NCBI GenBank assembly: GCA_022828595.1
Contig: JAKGHH010000004.1
Location: forward strand, 83,976,270-84,040,269
From: Nelumbo lutea
Taxonomy: Eukaryota > Streptophyta > Magnoliopsida > Proteales > Nelumbonaceae
DNA length: 64,000 bases
Direction of reading: 5' to 3'
Position 1 is the stretch's first letter, and every line of letters starts with the position of its first letter. Shown piece after piece: positions 30,809-42,819 of the stretch. Under the pieces are notes generated by a model. That model was not told where the DNA came from. It was given only the letters and a program-made list of their open reading frames with translations, and made no database searches. The position numbers were made by a program, and so were the translations under genes.

Positions 30809-33800
30809 GCTATGAGGAGGAAATTTTAACTTGGGCATTTAGGGTGTTCTTCAGTATAAATTGCTTTTCATGTTCCATGTTTCAAAAACAAACCAAAACC
30901 ATTTGCATTGAAAACAAATTGGTTAAAAAAAACGTAGAAAATATGTTCTTAGTTATACCTGTGTTTTTTTTTTTAACTGAAACCAAAAACATGTTCTCTT
31001 TCTAGTTTAAAGAACATGTTTGCATCTGGTTCTTTATTTTTCATGTTTCACAAATCTTGTATATAATATATGTACTAAAAATTTGCTTTTGTTTTAAAAA
31101 CCATCATCTTGGTGGTTTCAAAAATGTGTTTTGTTTTTCTTTTTAAATAAAATCATCTTATTTTTGCTTCTCAAGACAAAAATACTGTTCAAAAATGTTC
31201 AGATGAAAAAATATTTCTGAATCCAGATTTAATTACATGTTTTTGGTTTTGGTTTTGAAAACAAAACATACACACACAACGAAGAAAATGTTTCTTGTGT
31301 TCTTATTTTAAGAAACAATCTATTTTCAAACAAGATGGTTTTGATTTGTTTTTTGAATCAACGACAAGAAAAACAATTCACGTTGTACATCACCCCCTAA
31401 AAACCTTGTGTGTTCTTTATTGGCACTCCTTTTTTCTCTTTTGGCTTGTTGGACGGAGATTCAAAATTTCAAGAATTTCTCCTGCCTCCCTCCTTTGTAA
31501 TCTTTGAGTTTTGTCATTTCCTCTTCCCTCTTTTGAATGTATGGGAAGATTCTTTATCCCACATTGTTTGGGAAGGGAGTTGAATTGGAATATATCTAAA
31601 GATTTGTTTTCTCTATAGATAGGGACCCATAGGAGGAAAACACTATACATATTCACATGCATATGGGGGAGGGGTGTTGGGCTCACTTTTCACACACATG
31701 CATTGAGCCGAGTCGGTGTAGGACGGGGGCGTGGGTGTGTGTATACGTACACTACACCGAATTGTTTTGGTTTTGACAGGTTTAAACCGTTTGACTTTTG
31801 AATTTCAAAATTTATTTTTTAAATATTTTTTTTTTCTATTTTGTGTCTCTTCAAATAGGCAGGACACTTTTGTGTCCATTCGGGTGACTGAAAACATTCT
31901 ATAAAATGAGTGTTCGTCAGCCTAGGAACATAGATCATTGCACACAATGCAACTTTCTCTCTCTGTCAAGTGTCAAGTTTTTGCCATCATTCTTGGTGGT
32001 TCACAGAGGTCTGGTAAGCGAGTGCATGCCAACCAGTGGCCTGTGGGCTATTTTATCTTGGCGATCGATTTTCAACCACCCGACTGTACCATAAGGGGTA
32101 AATGCTATTTTAAGGAGAGTGACCAAGTGGCACGACTAACCCTCATTCTCTCAACAAGTTCTCAGTTTCACAGTTCTTTAATGCTACAATTTCGCAAGTT
32201 CTAAGTTTGAAAAGTGATTACCGATAAGTTTCATTCTACCTTCTTTACTATTTTCCAACAGATTTTTCGTGTACACACTCCTTGTGTGTTCTTTATTTTT
32301 GGTTTTGGTGTTTATGAAATGTGAAATTCGATCCCAAGTCTCCACTAAAACCAACCAGCAAACTTACCAACCGATAGTCAATTGGCCGTTTGGCACCTGC
32401 AAATAGAAATCATCTTACAAAGCTTCAACCATTGCTGATTTAATTCTAACTTTTGCCAAATGGAAGCCCACCAAACTGAGATTATTTGGACTTCCGAGAT
32501 TGGAGTCGTTTTCTATGGCCAAGCAAGCGAACCTTCTCTTAAAAAGAAGTAAAATCATTGAGAAAAAGCAAAAGCAAAAACCAAAGAAAGCATTCTCAGT
32601 TCTTACACGGTTTAGTTGGGCCCCCAAACTGGGCCGGCCGCATATTAAGCAGCACACCACGCGTGGAAAAAAGATGGGCACAAAGCCAAAAGGTGTTAAA
32701 TTGTTGGGGATACACACCACGCGTGGAGGAAAGATGTTTCTGTTTCACTTTTCTATTCGATCTGCTTTGCGAGCTGAAGTGATTTTTGACTCCCCTTAAG
32801 ACTTCGTTTACTTCTAATAAAAAAAAAAAGAAAAAGAGAGCTTTTGCGTGGTGAGTAGAAAACAAAAAAGTGCTTTTCTCAGCGTGATTCCTTTGGAATT
32901 TTTATATGAGCTGTGAATGCGTATAAAGCCTCTCTTGTATTTTTCTTTCTATGGATGGAACTTGGAATCATGCGGCATGAATAGGGACAAGAGTAGAGTT
33001 TCTGGATGGATGGATGAACCAGGCCGGTGGTCACCTTCTTACCACTCTAAATTTCAGAATATGTTCTTATGAATAAGTTATTCTGAGTAGTTTCATATTA
33101 TAGTTATAATTTTGGCCTTTTGAAGAGAACAGAGTATACCGGTTTAAACCCTCCAAAATGGGCCCTTGTCTATATTGGAGTCTACTGCTGGCCCACATTA
33201 GACAATACGTGACCGGTGATAAACCGTTGGATGTGGGCAATGTGCTAATCTTTCTACAAGCATTACTTCGTTTCTTAAATTAGAAAAACCCAAAGATTTC
33301 GGTGCTTGACAAAAATTAAAAACAAAAAAAAAAGGATTCCAATGCTTTAGCTTCAATGGATGGTAATGGTAGTGGTTAAGGTTTGAGATTTGACAGTGAC
33401 AGACAATGAAGGAATGAATGACTGATTTAGAGGTCCACTTCCTCATGGACGCATTGGATTCCCCGGCCCATTATATTCTGCAAGAGGCCCACGCCACCCA
33501 AGAAGTGACAACTGACAAACATACATATATGTTTCAGAGAGTTGCACTGTGAAGAGTTGCTCGCTGGCTGAATTCAATAGATATTTGTATTCCCACTAAA
33601 CCAACATACCAGCTCATACATTATATATCTCAAATTCTAAGGTGTTAAACGGAATTAAACGAAAAGGAAAATACAACGCACGGTGGTGGGGCCCAGGTAC
33701 CGATTCTCGCTCGCTATAAGAAGTAGAAAATGTAGAATGCAGGGAGCAGCTGCTCTAGCGCTCTACCCGGAAAACAGCCAGCAGTCGGACTGTTGGAGAA

Positions 33801-33922
33801 ATAATTTTAGGAAAATTCTCCGAACCGTACGGCCGCACAATTTTTGGTTACAATAACGACTCTGACTCCCTGATAGTGACATGAAAGATTTTTGCCACGT
33901 GGCAACATTGTCCAGGGAGCCA
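30809..33922. other. Intergenic DNA upstream of the IPT gene's 3' end
   Basis: No conserved gene. A minus-strand SINE-like copy lies near 32,320-32,400 (GGTTGGTAAGTTTGCTGG and GGGATCGAATTTC on the minus strand). The phrase CACACCACGCGTGGA occurs twice, near 32,653 and 32,711. Open frames up to 101 codons have no recognisable motifs. Confidence 0.4.
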
Positions 33923-33928
33923 TTTATT
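33923..33928 (-). terminator. Candidate poly(A) signal of IPT
   Basis: AATAAA on the minus strand starts 17 bp after the IPT stop codon. It is very close to the stop, so a more distal signal may be the one used. Confidence 0.3.
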
Positions 33929-33945
33929 GATTAGCCTTTTTTAGC

Positions 33946-34935
33946 TCACCGAGTCGCAGCTGCTACTGCCTTCCCCATGACCGCCGCTTTGATGGTTGCC
34001 GCAGCGGCGGAGGCGGTGGGAGCGTGGTCTTCGGCTTTGTAGAAGAAATGCCTGACGATGTTGGTGCCTGGCCCTGCCACCAGCTTCTCCCAGGTCTCCT
34101 CCGCTTCCTTGCCGTGCTTCAAGAACACTTCGGTGGCGTCGAGGCAGTGCATTTTCCCCCGCAGCAGCTCCTTCAGCCGATAAATTTTCTGCAACTGGCA
34201 ACGGGCTAACGTGCAGGTGTTCACCTTGATCTCCTCGATCGCCTCCTCAAGGAGTATCGCCAGGATTTCTTCGTCCGCCAGTGCTGAAGCTTCTGCTCGG
34301 AGGAACCTGTCCATCTCTGGCAACCCGATGGCCCGCCTGATTCCTCGAGAATAGTCAGCTTCCGGTTCAAAAAACCTCCGCACCTCGTTTACCAACCCGG
34401 CCTCGACCATGCGGTCCACTCGCTTGGACACAGACGAGTGGAGCACAGGCAAGCACACGTCCACCCAGAGGAAGCAACAGTCATACCTCGACCGGAACTC
34501 AAGATCGTCGTTGACGAGCGCATGAATGTACGAGTTGGAGCCACCCACGATGATGGGAAGCCGGTCGCGACTCACGATCGACTCGATGGCGTGGGAAGCC
34601 GAGCGGCAGAAATCCAATGCTGTGAAGTCAGCATCAGGATCCACCACTCCCAGCAGATGATGTGGGACGCCCCGCTGCTCCTCTTCAGTAACCTTGTTGG
34701 TGACGATATCCAGCCCTTCGTACACTTGCATTTTATCAGAATTCACAATCTCGGCAGGGAAGCGAGTGGCAAGGTCGATCGAAAGCTTCGATTTTCCGGT
34801 GCCCGTCGCTCCCATGACGAACACGACCTTGTCTTTCGGGCGGCGAACGGTGAACGACTCCATTCCCATTCCGCCGCCCGGAAAATTTAGAAAGGGAAGA
34901 GCTTGCTTACAGGCCATCGACATGAAAATCCTCAT
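33946..34935 (-). CDS. IPT: Adenylate isopentenyltransferase (cytokinin synthase)
   Basis: Single exon, 329 residues. The enzyme transfers the dimethylallyl group of DMAPP to N6 of ATP/ADP, the first and rate-limiting step of isopentenyladenine- and zeatin-type cytokinin synthesis, usually in plastids. Visible motifs: P-loop GATGTGKS (42-49) for nucleotide binding, NSDKMQVY (65-72) with the catalytic Asp67, GLDIVTNK, GVPHHLLG, PIIVGGSNSY (127-136), FRSRYDCCFLWVDV, the DYSRGIRRAIGLPE block (204-217), and WEKLVAGPGT near the C-terminus. The plant ATP/ADP form, not the tRNA-modifying form, is indicated by the length and by the lack of a C-terminal zinc finger. The whole, including the start RIFMSMACKQ, resembles the IPT3/IPT5 group. 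The N-terminus has Arg/Lys/Ser and few acids, compatible with a weak transit peptide. The C-terminus ends AAATR, without the Cys box of Arabidopsis IPT3. ATG 34,935 is the first AUG of the inferred spliced leader; ATGs at residues 5 and 7 are alternatives. Confidence 0.95.
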   Translation of the reverse strand: MRIFMSMACKQALPFLNFPGGGMGMESFTVRRPKDKVVFVMGATGTGKSKLSIDLATRFPAEIVNSDKMQVYEGLDIVTNKVTEEEQRGVPHHLLGVVDPDADFTALDFCRSASHAIESIVSRDRLPIIVGGSNSYIHALVNDDLEFRSRYDCCFLWVDVCLPVLHSSVSKRVDRMVEAGLVNEVRRFFEPEADYSRGIRRAIGLPEMDRFLRAEASALADEEILAILLEEAIEEIKVNTCTLARCQLQKIYRLKELLRGKMHCLDATEVFLKHGKEAEETWEKLVAGPGTNIVRHFFYKAEDHAPTASAAAATIKAAVMGKAVAAATR

Positions 34936-35174
34936 ATTGGAATTCGAAAAAGAAGAAAAAAAAAAAACTGTATGAAACTATGAATGTAAATGTAATCTCC
35001 CGGACGCGGCGAGCAGAGGAGAAATCAAAGAACCCGTACAGCCTGTCTTTTCTGACGCTCGCGGAGGAAGGCAAAAGCAAGAGATGTAGGAGGGAAAAGC
35101 TGGAAAAGCTGCTGTCTGAAAGCCGGGATGGAAATAAGTGCTCTGAAAATTGGGTCGAGTCTCTCTCTCTCTCT

Positions 35175-35277
35175 CTAACAAAAATAAATAAATAAATAAC
35201 TTGATATCTCTGTCGGCACCACGTAAAGCTATGTGTGCATATGTATACTTTAAAAATATTGCAGCAACCACGCTTAC
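35175..35277 (-). other. Probable intron in the IPT leader
   Basis: On the minus strand a strong donor CAA|GTAAGC (35,277) is followed by 103 bp of AT-rich DNA ending TTATTTTTGTTAG (acceptor 35,176-35,175). The only upstream ATG in the leader lies inside it, so splicing would make the IPT start the first AUG. Inferred from splice consensus alone. Confidence 0.45.
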
Positions 35278-35397
35278 TTGAGGACTGAGAGAACGAGGAA
35301 GGGAGAGAATTTCCCGAGGGAATTGACGCGATGGAACTAAGTTGGAGTTTGAAGCGAGAAGCTGAGAACACGAGGTCTAAGTGGGATGGGAAGGGGG

Positions 35398-35407
35398 TAT
35401 TTATATA
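35398..35407 (-). promoter_or_regulatory. TATA box of the IPT gene
   Basis: TATATAAATA on the minus strand, about 460 bp upstream of the start codon. Transcription would begin near 35,370, giving a leader with a CT/GA tract (35,157-35,177) and the probable intron. Confidence 0.55.
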
Positions 35408-36494
35408 GAACCTATCATATTTAAACAGTCTATGATTAAGAAAAAATAGTTATCTCAAATTATAAAAATAGTCAAACCAAAAGTAGTTTGGATTCTTTTT
35501 CCTATATTAGTTTTTTTGGAGGGTTTCTGTTAATGTGTGTGTTTATCCTCAATGGAACACATCAACAAGTTGCAAGAGCAAGTTGCCTCTAGGAAAGCTA
35601 TGGATGCAGAGGTTCTCTCTAGTGGTTTATCTTTTATTTATGGAGGGAGAGGGGACAATTTGTAGGATGATATTTATTTTGGTTTAGTCTCATATTTAAA
35701 ATATACACAAGTAATTAGATCTAATTAATTCCCTCCTTGGCTAAGTTTCCTTATTTGAGTCGGTTTTCTCACCTTCTAGTTGGTGGCTGAGATGGTGTCT
35801 TATCAGAATTCTACTTTTTCTTATTGAATTGGGAAGGGATAAAGACATGAACCCTTGCCCATGTTTTGCACAGAAATACATTCATGCATGCATGAATGCT
35901 TGTTTTCATGCATGTTTTAGAGATTCAGAAATTTGACACGTGGCAAAATAGTTTGGAGTTCAAAAGGAGTCTCCGTAAACATGGTATATTAATGAAAAAA
36001 TGTTGGCACAAGACAATACACCAGCTTTTTTGTGTAAGTTTCAAACCAATATAGAGCTGTCAAATGGATCGATTACCCCTATAATAACATTCTGTTTGGA
36101 AAGGCTGAAGCTTGGATTGAATTGCTTTCGCTGAGCTGCTTTGGAGATGATATAATTAATTAACCCATTTGAAAGGGCCTCCTCTGCATTGTTTGAGCTT
36201 TGTTGATTAGTTGTTTTGGAGAAGCTATCAAAACTGCTAGCTTCACCAGAAAGTCAAGTTCTCGGCTAAATGACAGCTTGTGCATATATGTTTTTGGCTT
36301 TTCGGGTTTTTCACCAAATACAAGTTGCTAATTAAATTAATTTTCATGTGGAGTAGCCTATCTTGCAACGCTAGAAGTCGCTATGAGAAAGCCCTTCCAA
36401 ACAGGCATTAGAAAGAATTTTGACGAAATTCGTTGAAAGATAGTAATTTCGGGTTTTTCACCAAACACAATTTTAAGATATCATGCATGACGAG
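35408..36494. other. IPT upstream region, no element recognised
   Basis: AT-rich DNA with palindromic ATGCATGCAT words near 35,880-35,915. No gene and no clear regulatory motif I can defend. Confidence 0.4.
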
Positions 36495-36910
36495 TAGGGG
36501 TGTTAATTGGATTGGATTTGGTCCAATCCGATCCAGTCCAATGTGAGTCCATTATAAATGGACCATGTCTAATCCAATCCGATGAATGTTTTGGACCAAT
36601 TTGGAACGGTTCAATTCATTGCCTGGACTATCCAATCTGTTCAAATTCATTTTGATTTAGATTGATTTCAATCGAAACCTGGCCCATTTACACATATATT
36701 CTTATCTTATATCAATGGACCAGAGTTATTGGCCTAATCCGACCCAATCAAATATAAATTTATTATAGATGGACTAGGTCCAATCCAATCTAATAAATAT
36801 TTTAGACCGAATTGATCCAATCCAATATATCTTATTAATCCATCCAATCTGTCCAAATTAATTTTAGACTGGACAGGGTCCAATCCAAAACCAGCCCATT
36901 GACACCATTA
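36495..36910 (+). mobile_element. hAT-like MITE, TCCAATCC family (copy 1)
   Basis: Starts TAGGGGTGTTAATTGG and ends CATTGACACCATTA. The flanks ATGACGAG and ATGATGAT match at 6 of 8 positions. Internal words GATTGGATTTGGTCCAATCC, ATGGACCATGTC and TTAGATTGATT are shared in the same order with 54,872-55,281 and, inverted, 55,735-56,135. Confidence 0.8.
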
Positions 36911-37177
36911 ATGATGATGCCCACCTTATAAATCCAAAACCCGCCATGAGAAAGACCACCCACCCAAATGTGCACTAAAAACTAAAATTTTGAATGGCAA
37001 CTATCTTCCTCAAGACCCAACTAGTAGAACGGTAAATCATTCTTCATTAGTCATCATCCGTTACATATCCTACATAAAGAAAGTAATGTAATGGACAGAA
37101 CTGTATTATGAAAATAAATAAGAATTCATACCCTAATTTTTAAGACAAATAAATCAAAATAGCAAAGTAACTACTTA

Positions 37178-37490
37178 GGGTCCATTTGATTCAGAGCTGA
37201 ATCAAAATCGGAATTAAAATGGAATTTCTTCGAAATCAGAATCAGAATGATCTAGTCCCAAATTTTGTTTGGTTCAGAGAAAATTGAGAATAAAAATTGA
37301 AATCAGCAGGAATGAGATTTCGTTCCCAAAGGAGGGGCAGGGAATGATCATTCTCTCAAATGGGAAAATGCCATTCCAGCAAAAAAGGGAATGGGATTCC
37401 GATTCCACCCAACCAATTAAATAATTGAAATCAGAATAGATCATTCCAATTCCGATTCCAGACCCCTATTCCTGCAAACCAAACGGGGCC
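37178..37490. mobile_element. Harbinger/Tourist-like MITE
   Basis: The ends GGGTCCATTTGATTCAG and CCAAACGGGGCC are flanked by TTA on both sides (37,175-37,177 and 37,491-37,493). The interior shares GGAATG/CATTCC words with 8,960, 9,323 and 43,032. Confidence 0.8.
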
Positions 37491-38848
37491 TTAGTGTTTC
37501 AACACCAATCCAATACCATTAAGTCAATTTACAAAATAAACCTCAAACCCATTGAAATAATTAATTGTAATAATGAAATTAGCTCAAGAAAACATTAAAA
37601 AATGGATGTCATTTTCTTGCATTTTGAAATTATGTCACAGGCATAACCCTGAATTTTCTGCAATATTCCTAAGGGTAAATGGAATTTTACAATTTTAACC
37701 TTAGATTAGTATCTTTCCCTTATTGCTATTGTTACATTTTTCATATAACAGTTTTGGATTTTATGTTGTTTTACCCTTGGGATGTGTTTTTGTTAGAAAA
37801 TAAATGAGAATTACAGAAATGTCATCCCCATAATATAATGTGTTTAATGAACTTCAGAACGCATTTATATTCTTATGTTGCAATAATTGGTACTCTGGGT
37901 GTTCCTGACTTGGCTACCATATGCTACATGATCATGTTGCAATAAACGATCAAGACCAACCACTAATTAAAATGGGTCCTACCTAATAGCTTTTAGGGAT
38001 CAAAATTCAAGTTGATGGGTTTGACTACATCTGATGAATACACTACTGCCATCATGTGGACAGTGGAAAATAATTTGAAACACCCATGATTATATTCAAT
38101 GTTCTTTACTCCAACTGGTCTAAGTTTCTCAAATATTTTTAGAGAAACTTGGAGTACAAACAAGGAAAATAGCGATCTAATTATGCCATGTTCCTTAGAA
38201 AATTAAGGATCTTCTCATCTATATGTTTGACTCATAAATTGTTTTCCTTTGAATCCTTAATTTATGTCACCAACTGCAAATTGTTCACGGTTAAGTTGTG
38301 AAGAAAAAAATTATAAATTCTGGATGTCTCATGCCTTGTCTACCACCTTCTTCTCTTGGGACAGGGAGGACTCAAAAAAAAAAATAAGAAAAAAAGAAAC
38401 AAAGCTCTTGTTTATAATATGACTCTTCTTGATTAGTTTCTTAATCTAAACTAGGAACAATATGTAGGTGGAAGGTGTCAACTGTCAACACCTTGAATTA
38501 ATTTTAGACCTTAATAAATCAACCTATATTAGCCTCCTTTTGAAATCTATTGGCCCATGGACTTAAAAATTACCCTCCTCCAATATTGAGATAAAACTAA
38601 AAAAAAAAAAAAAGAAAAATAGCAAGAAGAGGAGATTCTATGCAACTCATCCAGTTACTTTCAAGCCTCAAAACACTTGGAGGTTTAATCACCCATCTAT
38701 TTCTTTTAATTTCCTCACACAATATTAGCTTCTCCGATGTAACTCTATGGCCAAAAGTATAATTGCTTTCATTCTTCTACTTTTCTTTTAGATGATTCTT
38801 GGTTGCTTTTCAAATTCATTGAAGCCCTTTCCATCGGAAATCAGCTTT
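37491..38848. other. Intergenic DNA, nothing recognised
   Basis: AT-rich, with A-runs near 38,376 and 38,598. No conserved reading frame. Confidence 0.4.
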
Positions 38849-39012
38849 ACTGCTCACAAGACCGTGCTCACACCATTCGTATAGTCTTTTGCAGCTTTTT
38901 AGTGAGAATATCTCTCCATGACAAAAAAAAAAAACATATAAGTACGGAAATATTTCCAATACACGGTGAAAAAGGCTATGCAAATGGTGTGAGCACAGTC
39001 TTGTGAGAACTG
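38849..39012. mobile_element. Foldback MITE with about 37-bp terminal repeats
   Basis: CTCACAAGACCGTGCTCACACC on the left is nearly the exact reverse complement of GGTGTGAGCACAGTCTTGTGAG on the right. The hairpin would have a loop of about 90 nt. The open frames in both directions here are by-products of the palindrome. Confidence 0.75.
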
Positions 39013-39677
39013 AAGCCGATCTCTTCCATCTTCTCCCACTTTCACTTTTCCTTTTCTTATGGTCATAAGGAAAGTCTTAAAGAAAAAAAAAATCATAAAG
39101 AGCCCAAGTTAGCCATAGGGCTATTTTGTTGTCCGGCAACTGCATAAGTGCCGTATACAGAATATGCTTATCATGCCATAAGATTGCCTGCCTTCTGGCC
39201 TAAGCCTTAACTATCTGTAAGCCTTTTCTTAGGCTATTTTATCTTAGATTCCTAGAACCAGAAAGCATGGCCTGAGTTTGTGGTGAATAGATAACCTCTT
39301 TTGATGGAGGTACGGGGTGTATTCCCCTCTGGTGAATGAAACCCTTACATTATGAATCTAATTGTTCTATTACTTTTTTTTAGGACATAAAAGTCAAATA
39401 TTATCAAAATGCTTTAGTTGGGAGACCATCACTTTCATTTAGCTTTCTTCCATTAATGCAGAATGACTACTGAATTCTCCCTTTTGATGTCAAGTGTTTT
39501 TGTCTCGCAAATGGAAAATAGGTATAATCATGAGTTAAAAGGAAATTCTTTCATTAACAGCAACCTATTAGCTATGTAATTTCTTTCTTGTGCAGGTCCC
39601 TTCGACTTTATTGCAATTACAGATCGAAGTTTAAGGAGGTGACTCAAATAAAGTTAGTGAACTTGTAGGACTCATTA
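39013..39677. other. Intergenic DNA, nothing recognised
   Basis: No gene, repeat or RNA structure supported. Confidence 0.4.
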
Positions 39678-40061
39678 GGTTGCATTTGGAAATGATGCAA
39701 ATAGAGTGTAAATTTTGGTTAAGGGTAAATTTGTAATCTGATTCACTTTTTCTTGTATTTGGCAACATTACATTTATGCATTGACAAATGATAGATCAAT
39801 GCATATTTACATCGATAATAAGATGTAAAAATACATCAATAAAAAAGAAGTAAATTTGCATTCAAGTGTGCTTTTGATAAAAAAAAAAAAGACATATGTT
39901 TTATTGGAATTCATGTTTCCATCCATTACAGCTAAAAGTCAGTTTGGTAGGAAAGTAAACGTGTCAGTGCAAAACTAACAAAATTTTGCCATTAATATGA
40001 ACTGTTTTTACACTCTACATATTTGTATTCACACTTATTTGTATCATTTCCAAACGCAACC
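39678..40061. mobile_element. Harbinger-like MITE, GGTTGCATTTGG type
   Basis: The ends GGTTGCATTTGGAAATGATG and CATTTCCAAACGCAACC are inverted repeats flanked by TTA on both sides. Subterminal words TTTGTAT/ATACAAA are shared with 47,985 and 50,433. Confidence 0.75.
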
Positions 40062-40102
40062 TTAGTAAAATTTGATGTAATAATCGGCCCTACAAGTAAA
40101 AA

Positions 40103-40469
40103 TAGGAGTGTAATCAAACCGAATCAAGCATTGGATACTCGAGTTTAGTACAACTCAAAAACTTAGAGCTTGAAACTTGATTCGAGCTCGATCAATTTTC
40201 AAGTCATCTACTTAAACTCAACTGGACTTGATATTTGTGAGTTATACATGCTTGGATTGAGTACAAATAAACTTATATTATAAATATTATAAATAAAAAT
40301 GTATTAGAAAACTTTCTTGTAAATGTATTTATTTAATGTTATAAATAAATTAATATAAAAAATAATATTTATTTATATTATAAATGAATATATATTTATA
40401 AGTACAACTTGAATATCTTCAAGTTGAGCTCAAATACCTTGTGAAGCTCAGTTTATTTACACCACTACT
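40103..40469. mobile_element. Degraded hAT-like MITE
   Basis: Starts TAGGAGTGTAATCAAACC and ends TTATTTACACCACTA, with a CTCGAGTTTAG/CAAGTTGAGCTC interior and AT-rich core. No target duplication could be matched, so the limits are approximate. Confidence 0.45.
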
Positions 40470-41107
40470 TATAAGTACATTACAAATTAATATAAACATA
40501 TTAAATTAATAACCTGTATATATCATTTATGTATAATTTATTCTTAGGCTATATTCGGTTTGAAGGAAAAGGTAAGGAAACCGGTACAAACCAAACGCAA
40601 TCTTAATGAAAGATTTCTCCTCACAATAAAACATTTAACCTAATTCTCTTCTGTTATATCTACACCCATCTTTAAATTACTTGAGTATTTCTCTAAAGTG
40701 TTTTTTTACCAAGACCATCTACTTAAAGTACTTTAAATATTAACTTTAATTTCGATCTTCTTCATATCATTCTTCCTTGTTTTTTCTTCTTTTTTTTTTT
40801 TCTGAAAGCATTCTTCCTATTGTTTCATGTGCTATGAAAGAAAGCATATATATAACATGAGGCGGGACGGGGACAGGGAGCCTCTCCCCATCCCCGTCCA
40901 TTAAGAATTGTTTGTATGTATTACTGTCTGAGAAATAGTCATGGGACTAAAAAAAATATCAATCATATTTTTTTTTATTTTTTTAATTTTAAAAAATAAA
41001 AATAAAATAATTAAAATTTACAATCCTATTAAAAAAGATCCAAACATATTCAATCATATTTCTAAAATATTAATATATAGACGTATGTGTACATATATAG
41101 ATATATA

Positions 41108-41253
41108 TAGGAGTGGCCATGAATCGAGCTCTTTACGAGCTACTTGAGCTTGGCTCGGCTCAGTTTCATCCGAGCTTTGAGCCGAGCTCAAGCCTAATAA
41201 AGCTCGGCTCTTGAGTCTCGTGAACCGAATAGAATAGTTATATACACACACAC

Positions 41254-41332
<79 letters not shown>

Positions 41333-41572
41333 TAATAATGATAATAATAATAATGTAGAAAATAATATATAGTATATATATAATATTTATTTTTATATAT
41401 AATAATAACTAATTATTATAATTCTTACCTTTTTAAATATCAAATAAAAAATATTATATATATTATTTTTATAAAGCATTTTTCTCAAGTCGAGCTCGAG
41501 CTTACGAGCTTTTAACTCAAGTTGAGCTCAAGCTCAAGGTTCTAACTCAAACCGAGCTTGAATCCACCCCTA
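41108..41572. mobile_element. Nested hAT-like MITE
   Basis: The ends TAGGAGTGGCCATG and GAATCCACCCCTA are flanked by GATATATA and CATATATA (7 of 8). It carries CTTGAGCTTGGCTCGGCTC words and a TAA microsatellite. Same family as 22,261 and 62,515. Confidence 0.75.
41254..41354. repeat. (TAA)n microsatellite, about 33 units
   Basis: Pure to about 41,330, then interrupted by G substitutions. It lies inside the nested hAT-like element. Confidence 0.95.
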
Positions 41573-42399
41573 CATATATACAAATATATTAATGGGGATC
41601 CCACAAGGTGGGGATCGGAGTCCCTGCGAGGTGGGGAGTGCTCTCCCCATCCCCGCTAACACTGATGAAAATTTCCCCATCCCCATCTCCGCTCCATACA
41701 GGACGGATCCCTACATGGAACCACCTGAAGTGAATGAAAAACGCTCATGGGCATGATTTTGTGGTTTTTTTTTATCCAAAAATATCCTTAACATTTTGAG
41801 CAGAGAACAAAATTGATCGAAGATTGCCAACGTTTTACTTGGAGCAAGAATGGCATTTTCTGTTTTTTTTTTTCTTTTGATTAAATTTGTTGAAATTGAT
41901 ATTACAATCAACATCATCATTTTCCACTTTCCTTCAACAGAAAATTGATTAATTAAACCGGTTACAAACTATAGAACAGGATAATTTTAGTAAATTCATA
42001 AAAGAATAGGGGTGTTATAATAAATAATCCTAAAATTTAATTACTGTTTGAAAAATACATAATTTTTGTCCGAAGTGCGATCACGAATTTATGGGAAGGT
42101 ATACAATAAACTTTCTATCATACCAAATAGATGTCATTTTGGACACATTTTCATATAAAATAATACCAATGACAATAACAAGAGTAAGAATGACCACTAC
42201 AATAACAGTGACAATGACAAATTGACAATGTACTACAACGGATGACATGATATCTTGCCTGTTTAACTTAATATTTTGAATTTAGCGGATGTATATAATT
42301 TATTAATTTATTGCCTTTTTCCAAACAGTATTTACACATGACTCTAAAATGCATGATATAATCAGGATTTATTTATTTATTTATTTGAGGGGGAGGAAG

Positions 42400-42819
42400 T
42401 AGGGATCGCAATTTTCCCAATTCTTCAATCTTTGTGGGGATTCGCCCCGAAGGGAATGGGGATGGGGATGATTTCCCCCATGGGGATAGGGATGGGGAAA
42501 TTTTCATCCCTGATAGTGGGGATGCGGAGTGTACTCCCCACCTGCGGGGACCCTGATCCCCGCCCTGTGGGATCCCCACTAATATATATGTATATATGTA
42601 TGCATACGTTATATATATATATATATATATATGTATTTAAAATATGGTTGAGTATGTTTAAATCTTATCTAATAGGATTGCAAAAAAAAAAAATAAAAAC
42701 AAAATGATTAACATTATAAAAAATCACGGAGAATGGGAATCCTCGTAGGGATGGGGATTTTCATGGGGTCGGGGATAGGGATAGGCACCTTGTCCCCGCC
42801 CCGCCCCATTGCCATTCCT
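42400..42819. mobile_element. GGGGAT-rich MITE
   Basis: The ends TAGGGATCGCAATTTTCCC and GGGGCATTGCC-like (CCCCATTGCCATTCCT as read) are imperfect inverted repeats. The flanks GGGAGGAAG at 42,391-42,399 and 42,820-42,828 are identical over 9 bp. Internal (AT)n at about 42,610-42,632. Confidence 0.7.

Larger units (their letters stand above)
40866..41711. mobile_element. GGGGAT-rich MITE with a nested hAT-like element
   Basis: Begins GCGGGACGGGGACAGGG and ends CAGGACGGATCCCT. The interior shares GGGGATCCCAC and GTGGGGATC with 42,400-42,819, in the opposite orientation. The element at 41,108-41,572 lies inside it, in the AT-rich centre, so it is younger. Confidence 0.55.

Noticed and set aside
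34438..34975. Open frames on the plus strand opposite IPT
   Set aside because: Shadows of the conserved IPT coding strand; no family resemblance.
34978..35371. Apparent upstream reading frames of 97 and 154 codons in the IPT leader
   Set aside because: Both begin with GTG on the minus strand, not ATG; the spliced leader has no AUG before the IPT start.
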